A DNA stretch of 23,735 nt from a virus, in the IMG/VR virus record IMGVR_UViG_3300032313_001401, positions 1 through 23,735 of that record. One strand, 5' to 3'. How positions within the stretch are numbered: position 1 is the stretch's first letter; each line of letters starts with the position of its first letter. A program made the translations under genes and the position numbers. Below are positions 1-4,750 of the stretch, piece after piece. The notes beneath the pieces are model-generated. The model saw nothing but the letters and a program-made list of their open reading frames with translations, ran no database searches and was not told the origin of the DNA.

Positions 1-288
1 AAATTCTACCGATACTCCGTTTTTGGTTTCTACCCAAAGTTCTTTAATGAACTCGGTCTTAATAATTTTGTCGTCTTCGTCTCTCACTACTTGAAAGACT
101 GCTACTTTGTTTTGCATAATTATGTTTGGGGGTGTTAAATTAAATGATTGTGAAAAGGGCATTGCAGTTAACTGATAACTATTAGCACTACCTAACGTAG
201 TTGCTACCATGCCAAATTTTGTTACTGTGTTTGATGTTCCTGATGTTATTACACCTGTGTGTGCGAGTAGGCAATTATTTGTTTCCAT
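1..288 (-). CDS. Unknown protein, 3' end cut by the window edge
   Basis: An open frame starts with ATG at 288 and runs 96 codons without a stop to base 1, so the C-terminus lies outside the window. The N-terminal third is rich in Thr, Ser, Gly and Asn. The rest looks like a compact beta-rich domain with a charged stretch (RDEDDK) about 25 residues before the edge. I do not recognise a family. The start is supported by tight packing: the stop of the upstream 47-aa gene is 1 nt away, matching the 1-3 nt spacing of the neighbours. It is the last visible member of a run of very small genes following the TGT-like gene. The overlapping plus-strand frame at 201-458 is a shadow. Function unknown; confidence that it is coding is moderate to good. 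Confidence 0.6.
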   Translation of the reverse strand, partial: METNNCLLAHTGVITSGTSNTVTKFGMVATTLGSANSYQLTAMPFSQSFNLTPPNIIMQNKVAVFQVVRDEDDKIIKTEFIKELWVETKNGVSVEF

Positions 289-289
289 A

Positions 290-433
290 TTATAATTTTG
301 TTTTGTTAGCTAATCTACGTAACATTTTTAAATTTTCCAAACTTAGACGATATCTGTTTTCCCAAATTTCATCTAATACTTTTTTAATCTCTGCCTCCCA
401 AGCAGGATTAATATCTTTCATTGGTTCATTCAT
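290..433 (-). CDS. 47-aa hypothetical protein
   Basis: ATG at 433, TAA at 290-292. The product is a 47-residue, mostly helical, charged protein: an acidic, Trp-containing N-terminal half (WEAEIKKVLDEIWENRY) followed by a basic Leu/Arg/Lys-rich tail (LKMLRRLANKTKL). There is no membrane segment and no cysteine. The amphipathic pattern suggests a single long helix or helical hairpin, as in small phage proteins that bind host or phage partners; that role is inference only. It sits 2 nt downstream of the 67-aa gene and 1 nt upstream of the next start, which is the main evidence that it is real. No family recognised. Confidence 0.6.
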   Translation of the reverse strand: MNEPMKDINPAWEAEIKKVLDEIWENRYRLSLENLKMLRRLANKTKL

Positions 434-435
434 AA

Positions 436-639
436 TTAAAAAGGCATATCAGCTTTAAAATATTCATCTAAAAATGATTTAGGATACATCAAAATTTTAC
501 CTGAGTAGACAGGATTAGATACCTCTTTAACTCCTACTTTAATTTTTTTAGTTTGTGAAGTCCTAAAGACCATTTGTCCTAATTCTCCTCCAGCTGCTTT
601 ACCTAAATAATCGTAAAGCGATAACATTTGATTTTCCAT
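436..639 (-). CDS. 67-aa hypothetical protein
   Basis: ATG at 639 with an A-rich leader (AAATAAATTATGG). The 67-residue product begins with an amphipathic stretch (LYDYLGKAAGGELG), has a basic Lys/Val middle (KKIKVGVKEV), then a conserved-looking segment (VSNPVYSGKILMYP) and an aromatic/acidic end (FLDEYF). It is soluble, with no cysteine. I do not recognise the family. The mix of Gly turns and alternating hydrophobics looks like a small folded domain rather than noise. It is 3 nt downstream of the two-helix membrane gene and 2 nt upstream of the 47-aa gene, so it is almost certainly co-transcribed with both. Confidence 0.65.
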   Translation of the reverse strand: MENQMLSLYDYLGKAAGGELGQMVFRTSQTKKIKVGVKEVSNPVYSGKILMYPKSFLDEYFKADMPF

Positions 640-642
640 AAT

Positions 643-798
643 TTATTTATTTCTTTCTTTGTAATACAGAAACATAAACCAACCTACTAAAAGTTGATTT
701 AATCCTAAAAGATAATTTTGAGTAATAAAACTCATTAATCCTGCTAAAATGTTAGCACTAATAGCTAACTGGTAAAGAATTCGGGTTATTTTATTCAT
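643..798 (-). CDS. 51-aa small membrane protein, two predicted helices
   Basis: ATG at 798 and TAA at 643-645 enclose 51 codons. After a short basic N-terminus (MNKITR) there is a hydrophobic segment at about residues 7-25 and a second at about 30-46, ending in the charged tail YYKERNK. The short polar link between them (TQN) suggests a helical hairpin in the inner membrane. Small phage proteins of this shape include holins, antiholins and superinfection-exclusion proteins, but nothing here distinguishes between them and no endolysin gene is adjacent. The start is 4 nt after the stop of the TGT-like gene, and the stop is 3 nt before the next ATG. It lies below usual length cut-offs, so it is easily missed. 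Confidence 0.6.
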   Translation of the reverse strand: MNKITRILYQLAISANILAGLMSFITQNYLLGLNQLLVGWFMFLYYKERNK

Positions 799-802
799 AT
801 TT

Positions 803-1585
803 TTATTTTAATAATTTTCTAAAACTGTTTATATTATGATCTAATAAATCATAATTTATGTCCTCTGCACTCATGTAAAAATGTTCATTCATATTTGATT
901 TTGGTTTATCTGTTAATCCATTATGACTATATGATAAACCATCAATAGTAGCCATTATTGGATTTGATGTATCAATCGTTTCAATAAAAGGCATATCCTT
1001 ATATAGACTAAATTCTTGTGGTACCTGGCATCCTAGTAAATGTACTCTGTCTGTAAATAAAATTAAACCCATATCATACATTCTGCTTACTACCTCAACT
1101 CTACCTAATGCTTTAGATATATTTTTATTAGGATGAGATGAATGATCTAAATAATATTCGGCACCATAAGAGAATGCAATTTTTTCATAACCTAAATCTT
1201 TATATGATTGGTAGCAAATAGTGGCTTCTAAAAAGTTTTTAGCTTGAACAACCGCTACTTTAGTAACCTCTTTAGGTAATTTAATTTGAGACCATTTTCT
1301 AGCATTAATGATAGAGGCACTTGCCTCCTGCCATACATCTGGTATGATGAATTCTTGTGGTTTTAATTCATTAATCCAGTGTAATAGACCTGAATCATGG
1401 TATGCGGTTCCAAGTTCGTGTAGGCTATTATCTAAAATAATATAACGACCTTGTTGTTTTGCTTTAATAAAGAAATCAGCATAATCTTTATCTTTATCTA
1501 ATAAATGAACTAAAGCATAATCATAATCGTTAAAACGTAAACTGTCCTCTAATAAACATAAAGGAACTTCATGTGAAACTTTCAT
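803..1585 (-). CDS. TGT-like (tRNA-guanine transglycosylase / DpdA superfamily) protein
   Basis: A 260-aa protein with a pattern typical of the TIM-barrel TGT superfamily: strand plus Asp near residue 52 (YIILDNSLHELG), a second strand-end Asp near 83 (FIIPDVW), HLLG at 182-185, and an Asp near 205 in ETIDTSNP. In TGT enzymes an early Asp and a late nucleophile Asp exchange guanine for a 7-deazaguanine. In phages and bacteria the DpdA branch does this on DNA. By family logic this protein would modify phage DNA or a tRNA. I see no queuosine or archaeosine pathway gene in the window, and 260 aa is short for bacterial TGT (about 370), so the substrate is unknown. The start at 1585 follows an A+T-rich promoter-like leader shared with the RNase H gene. 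Superfamily call likely, exact role uncertain. Confidence 0.55.
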   Translation of the reverse strand: MKVSHEVPLCLLEDSLRFNDYDYALVHLLDKDKDYADFFIKAKQQGRYIILDNSLHELGTAYHDSGLLHWINELKPQEFIIPDVWQEASASIINARKWSQIKLPKEVTKVAVVQAKNFLEATICYQSYKDLGYEKIAFSYGAEYYLDHSSHPNKNISKALGRVEVVSRMYDMGLILFTDRVHLLGCQVPQEFSLYKDMPFIETIDTSNPIMATIDGLSYSHNGLTDKPKSNMNEHFYMSAEDINYDLLDHNINSFRKLLK

Positions 1586-1617
1586 AACTGGAATGTATGG
1601 ATAAATATTAAGACTAC
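1586..1617 (-). promoter_or_regulatory. Candidate promoter/leader of the TGT-like gene
   Basis: The 36-nt gap before the TGT-like gene carries AATATTTAT (1601-1609 on the minus strand), the core seen ahead of several tail genes, about 15 nt upstream of the ATG. It also contains TACATTCCA (1589-1597), which recurs at 9041-9049 in the leader of the RNase H gene in the same position relative to its ATG. Two independently placed leaders sharing both parts make a promoter likely. The strand and exact start site are inferred. Confidence 0.45.
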
Positions 1618-1621
1618 CAAA

Positions 1622-2134
1622 TTAAAATTTAGGAGGAGGTTGAATTTTTGGTAAATTTCTTGAATCACGATAAGCGGTAAGAAATTCAATCATTGTACCT
1701 TCAAATGATTCAAACATCTCTTTAATACCCTCTTCAGTACCACCAAAACTTCCTTTAACATCCTTTATAAATAAGGCCCATCTATTGTGTTCATCCTTTT
1801 CAGCATCCTTTAATAAACGTTTTCTACGCTCCCAAAACAATTTAGTGACACCTCTTTCCTCCCAACCTTTATTTTGGTAAGATCCTTTGTATTCTTTACG
1901 AAATTTAATCAATTCCTGTTCTTCAAACCAATATTCCCATTCACGTTGTTTCCAATAAGGAGAAACATCATAATCACCGTTTTTGGCTTTGTCCCAAATA
2001 GGGGATCTATTTGGTAAAAACTTATGTTCTTGATAACGACGCCACCAAAAAAATCGATTATATGTTTTACTTGCTTTAGGGGGAGCGGGATCATAAGTTT
2101 TTTTCCACTCCAAATATTCTTGAATCATACTCAT
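1622..2134 (-). CDS. 170-aa Trp-rich hypothetical protein
   Basis: The start ATG at 2134 overlaps the upstream stop as ATGA (2131-2134), which indicates translational coupling. The 170-residue protein is strikingly aromatic: about eleven Trp and many Tyr/Phe, concentrated in the first 110 residues (FFWWRRYQEH, YWKQREWEYWFEEQE), with alternating Arg/Lys and Glu. The C-terminal 60 residues look helical (DEHNRWALFIKDVKG; TEEGIKEMFESFEGTMIEFL) and end in PPPKF. There is no signal peptide, membrane segment or metal site. I do not recognise the family. The regular spacing of aromatic and basic residues would fit helices binding a protein or nucleic acid, but that is inference. A frame at 1909-2094 on the same strand is a shadow. 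Confidence 0.7.
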   Translation of the reverse strand: MSMIQEYLEWKKTYDPAPPKASKTYNRFFWWRRYQEHKFLPNRSPIWDKAKNGDYDVSPYWKQREWEYWFEEQELIKFRKEYKGSYQNKGWEERGVTKLFWERRKRLLKDAEKDEHNRWALFIKDVKGSFGGTEEGIKEMFESFEGTMIEFLTAYRDSRNLPKIQPPPKF

Positions 2135-2364
2135 ATACCCATTTCCCTTCTTAAATCATATTCCTCTTTATCAGCCTCAGAATACACATTAATATTCAAA
2201 TAACGACCATTACCTACATCATTTAAGTATTGGAATGCCTCTTCGGGATCCCATTCTTTACAAAACTCATACTCCTCTTGATTGAGGATTTCTTTAAACG
2301 ACATAATGGCGTTGTAACGAGCTAACTCTTGCTCTGCTTGGTAAATATCTTCTTGATTCATCAT
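2131..2364 (-). CDS. 77-aa hypothetical protein (start chosen at 2364)
   Basis: The frame is open from an ATG at 2424 (97 aa), but I favour the ATG at 2364, giving 77 aa (or 2361 for the second Met). It is immediately preceded by AAAGGTT, and its leader closely matches the leader of the DNA polymerase gene. The extra 20 residues would instead be encoded by a stretch holding a hairpin and a promoter-like element. The 77-residue product is acidic and helical (EDIYQAEQELARYN, FKEILNQEEYEF) with one Cys and a charged C-terminus (EYDLRREMGI). No family recognised. Its stop overlaps the next start by ATGA, so it is coupled to the Trp-rich gene. Confidence 0.6.
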   Translation of the reverse strand: MMNQEDIYQAEQELARYNAIMSFKEILNQEEYEFCKEWDPEEAFQYLNDVGNGRYLNINVYSEADKEEYDLRREMGI

Positions 2365-2445
2365 AACCTTTATCATGACATGAATATACGAAAGAGGGAT
2401 GACAAAGCCACCCCTTTCTTTCATTTAGAATTATTCTAAGTAATT
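2365..2445 (-). promoter_or_regulatory. Leader with hairpins and a candidate promoter
   Basis: If the downstream gene starts at 2364, this 81-nt gap holds three items. First, a short perfect inverted repeat TTAGAA/TTCTAA (2425-2439). Second, a hairpin of about 12 bp with a small bulge, arms 2390-2401 and 2409-2422, possibly a terminator or attenuator for the membrane-protein gene, although it lacks a U tract. Third, TATATTCATGTCA just after it, nearly identical to TATATTCACGTCA ahead of the polymerase gene at 12828. Order and similarity suggest terminator then promoter. Confidence 0.4.
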
Positions 2446-3642
2446 TTAGTTATACGTTATAATATCACTATCACCGTTTTGTGATTTTTTTAACTTTAAC
2501 ATTTGCTCATACTGTTTGATTTTGTCAATTTCATCATCTACTAATCTTTTTTTATTTATAAAATCAACATTACTTTCATTTATATGATTAATATTATCTA
2601 TTGTTTTACTATATTCTGATAGAACATTTTGTTCATAAACTTTATCATCATCTATTATTTCCCATTCACTAGAGTTAGGGGATGAACCTGAAACGTATAT
2701 TTGGTAAGGTTCCTCTTCATCTTTTTCCCATTTTTCTAAATCCTCTAAAGATGCGGTTTCTAAATCCTGGTCATTATCATCTGGCCCATCTTTCTCAGGA
2801 ATATCTATTTCATCCTCATCAGATAATATTTCTTTGTTACGTAGTTGAGCAAAAGCAAAGTTAGCAGCTATTACTAATGCTATAGCTAATGGATCAAAAA
2901 CAAATATAATAACTAATAACAAATAATTTATTATAGTATCCATTGATTTACCCGTTATATTAGATAAATATTTTAACGGACCTAATTCAGATGCTAGTTC
3001 AGTATTAGATTGTACCTCTACAATCCTAGTTTCTAAACTTATGATCGAGTCATTAAATGTTTGAATTTTGCTTGTAAGTTGTTCATCTTTTTGGATAGCC
3101 ACTTCCAACTGTTTTTCATAAGCTTTTCGGTTAGCTGAAGAAGAGTAATTAATAATATTACCAGTAGCATCCCTATAAGACTGAGTATTATTCCCCAAAG
3201 CATTTCGTAGTGTTGATATGTTTTCTGTTAAAGATTGTTTTTCTGTATCGTATTGTGTTTTTATTTTTTCAAAGGATGATTTTTTAATACCTAATAATTC
3301 AACTTGTTTATCTATAATATTAGATTTGGTAGCTGTTTCTTGGTATGCTCCTGAAAGAAACCCATATATTCCTGCTGATGTAATTAGTATTAAGATTACA
3401 ACAGCTATAGTTAAATATATTTTAAGTCCTTTATTTAATTTATCCCAATATTGATACAACAATGATGCTATAACTAGTTTAGATATCTCTAGAGAAGAGG
3501 CCATAACAATTACAGCAAAACTAGCCCCAGCAAATAATTTGCTGAGACCAGTTACGCTGTAGAAAGCAGCAGACGCACTTATTGATAAAGCAGAAAATGC
3601 TATCAAAAATGGAAATATTCTTTCTTTTATTTTTTCAAACAT
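2446..3642 (-). CDS. 398-aa membrane protein with central coiled coil
   Basis: Hydrophobic segments lie at about residues 10-32, 38-63, 74-98 and 237-264. Between the third and fourth lies a stretch of about 110 residues with heptad-like, charged helical character (residues about 105-215; KKSSFEKIKTQYDTEKQ, EVAIQKDEQLTSKIQTFN). The C-terminal 130 residues are highly acidic (DEDEIDIPEKDGPDDNDQD) and then helical. The hydrophobic segments and following motifs (ASSLEISKLVIASLLYQYW; FVFDPLAIALVIAANFA) look deliberate and family-like. From memory similar proteins occur widely in marine T4-type phages, but I cannot name an experimentally known function. A membrane-anchored scaffold with a long coiled coil is what the sequence shows. 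Candidate roles, all inference, are membrane remodelling, exclusion or lysis control. It lies 6 nt downstream of the 75-aa gene, with an AAATAAATAAAAAGTT leader. Confidence 0.75.
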   Translation of the reverse strand: MFEKIKERIFPFLIAFSALSISASAAFYSVTGLSKLFAGASFAVIVMASSLEISKLVIASLLYQYWDKLNKGLKIYLTIAVVILILITSAGIYGFLSGAYQETATKSNIIDKQVELLGIKKSSFEKIKTQYDTEKQSLTENISTLRNALGNNTQSYRDATGNIINYSSSANRKAYEKQLEVAIQKDEQLTSKIQTFNDSIISLETRIVEVQSNTELASELGPLKYLSNITGKSMDTIINYLLLVIIFVFDPLAIALVIAANFAFAQLRNKEILSDEDEIDIPEKDGPDDNDQDLETASLEDLEKWEKDEEEPYQIYVSGSSPNSSEWEIIDDDKVYEQNVLSEYSKTIDNINHINESNVDFINKKRLVDDEIDKIKQYEQMLKLKKSQNGDSDIITYN

Positions 3643-3648
3643 AACTTT

Positions 3649-3876
3649 TTATTTATTTTCAAATAGATTTTTTAATTCCATATCAAGAAGATCTAAATTA
3701 GCATTTAATTCCTTGATAATTCTTTCCTCTAGATCTGGGGATATATTAGAGTTTATTAATTGGATAAATAGAGGAATGGCATTGTTTTCAAACCTATTTA
3801 ACAAATCAGGGCGATCTTGTTTAATAAAATCTAAAGTATTATCTAATCGTTTTCCTAAACTTTGTAATTTACTCAT
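3649..3876 (-). CDS. 75-aa helical hypothetical protein
   Basis: The frame can be extended to an ATG at 3948 (99 aa), but those 24 residues overlap the upstream 54-aa gene in another frame, so I choose the ATG at 3876. It is embedded as ATGAGTAA, an 8-nt overlap with the upstream stop. The product begins MSKLQSLGKRLDNTLDFI and is helical throughout, with an amphipathic, Leu/Asp/Glu-rich C-terminus (LDLLDMELKNLFENK). No cysteine, no membrane segment. No family recognised. It and the 54-aa gene both start MSK and immediately precede the membrane/coiled-coil gene, so the three may act together; that is inference from position. Confidence 0.6.
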   Translation of the reverse strand: MSKLQSLGKRLDNTLDFIKQDRPDLLNRFENNAIPLFIQLINSNISPDLEERIIKELNANLDLLDMELKNLFENK

Positions 3877-4033
3877 TTGGTTTCTTTTTAGATAATGTAA
3901 TAATGTATTCCATTTCCTTTTGTAGTTTCTCCCACAATTCTTCAGCATTACTATTAGAAGAGTTTATTCCTGCTAATTCTTGTAATCGCTTTTTTTCTTC
4001 AATATCTTGGATTTGTTTTTCTATTTTACTCAT
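3869..4033 (-). CDS. 54-aa coiled-coil-like hypothetical protein
   Basis: ATG at 4033, TAA at 3869-3871, 54 codons. The product starts MSKIEKQIQDIEEKKRLQEL, a strongly heptad-like charged helix, followed by a short Asn/Ser linker (INSSNSNA) and a second helix (EELWEKLQKEMEYIITL) ending KKKPNE. A helical hairpin or short coiled coil is likely. It begins 3 nt after the stop of the GIY-YIG gene with an A-rich leader (AAAAATTAAATT) and overlaps the next start by 8 nt. This tight fit is the main evidence it is genuine, and it rules out the longer version of the 75-aa gene. No function can be assigned. Confidence 0.6.
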   Translation of the reverse strand: MSKIEKQIQDIEEKKRLQELAGINSSNSNAEELWEKLQKEMEYIITLSKKKPNE

Positions 4034-4036
4034 AAT

Positions 4037-4708
4037 TTAATTTTTATAAGAGTTAATTGAATCTACTATATTTTTTATGGTTCCCCAACTTACGTTATAT
4101 TCTCTACTTAAATCTGATTTTGAGTAGTTACCTGTTGAAAATTTTTCTCTAATTTCTTTAACAGCAGGTTCTGAGATTAGTTTGGGTTTTGGTTTGGGTT
4201 TATTGTTTTGATAATATTCTTTTAGACCTTTACTTATTTTTTCTTTATTTTCTGGATGTTGGTAGAATTCTTTTAATCCTTTACTTATTTTTTCTCCATG
4301 TTCTTTGGATGTGCTCCATGTATTTTTTCTTCCTTTTAGGGATTTTGATATATTATTTCTAGCTTCCTCAGACATTATTTTATTTTTATTACCTTTACCT
4401 ATTTTCTTTTTAGTTTCTTCACTACATTTCCCATTAGCATTTCCTAATTTACAATTCAATCCCATTTTCCCTAATACATTATATTGTAGTCCCCAATAAA
4501 TTTCTTTTTCATTTAATTGTTCTAAACTACATTCTTCAATAATTTCAAATACATGATTTTTAATACCATATTTTATAAATGAATTATAAAGGTGAGTTTG
4601 TCGTTTGCAATTTAAATATTTATATTTTCTAAATCTAGTTTTTAAATCTACACTTTGTCCAATATATATTTTATTAGAAGGGCTTGTGATCTTATATATT
4701 CCTATCAT
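4037..4708 (-). CDS. Free-standing GIY-YIG homing endonuclease with NUMOD-type repeats
   Basis: From the ATG at 4708 (223 aa), the GIY at residues 3-5, YIG at 15-17, a catalytic-type Arg in DLKTRFRKY and a Glu in NEKEIYW make up a GIY-YIG nuclease domain. After it come NUMOD3-like DNA-binding repeats (SEETKKKIGKGNKNK; SEEARNNISKSLKGRK; two copies of EKISKGLKE-Y/F-YQ) and a C-terminal helix-turn-helix-like segment (SKSDLSREYNVSWGTIKNI). It should make a site-specific cut in DNA of a related phage and spread by recombination. The ORF opens with TTG at 4747, but that is not a credible start because the catalytic domain begins at residue 3 from the ATG. It abuts the ribonucleotide reductase gene, a common homing target. 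Its start codon lies inside a strong hairpin. Lys/Asn-rich codon use suggests independent acquisition. Confidence 0.88.
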   Translation of the reverse strand: MIGIYKITSPSNKIYIGQSVDLKTRFRKYKYLNCKRQTHLYNSFIKYGIKNHVFEIIEECSLEQLNEKEIYWGLQYNVLGKMGLNCKLGNANGKCSEETKKKIGKGNKNKIMSEEARNNISKSLKGRKNTWSTSKEHGEKISKGLKEFYQHPENKEKISKGLKEYYQNNKPKPKPKLISEPAVKEIREKFSTGNYSKSDLSREYNVSWGTIKNIVDSINSYKN

Positions 4709-4741
4709 ACGATAATAAATATATAAAAATTTCACAAGCCC
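4680..4741 (-). promoter_or_regulatory. Long hairpin enclosing the GIY-YIG start, with embedded late-promoter-like element
   Basis: The outer stem is a perfect 10-bp inverted repeat (GGGCTTGTGA / TCACAAGCCC; 4732-4741 with 4680-4689). The inner stem is a perfect 9-bp repeat (TTATATATT / AATATATAA; 4718-4726 with 4692-4700). The apical 17 nt carries TATC/GATA and the start codon 4706-4708. The 5' inner arm coincides with TTATATATTTAT (4715-4726), the same element found upstream of the HNH and tail-tube genes. Read-through mRNA from nrdJ would bury the start codon; a transcript initiated at the element would lack the 5' arms. Confidence 0.6.
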
Positions 4742-4750
4742 CACCAACGC

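Noticed and set aside
201-458. 85-codon plus-strand open frame
   Set aside because: It lies opposite three tightly packed minus-strand genes, has a membrane-like but low-complexity translation, and has no leader or partner on that strand.
3877-3948. Longer 99-aa version of the 75-aa gene
   Set aside because: The extension overlaps the 54-aa gene in another frame and has Lys/Asn/Arg-rich, poorly structured sequence; ATGAGTAA coupling favours the inner ATG.
4680-4741. nrdJ terminator interpretation of the GGGCTTGTGA inverted repeat
   Set aside because: No U tract follows it on the minus strand and the 42-nt spacer is too long; it fits start-codon sequestration better.
4709-4747. Upstream TTG start of the GIY-YIG ORF
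   Set aside because: The first 13 residues come from the hairpin region between nrdJ and the gene; the nuclease domain starts right at the ATG at 4708.
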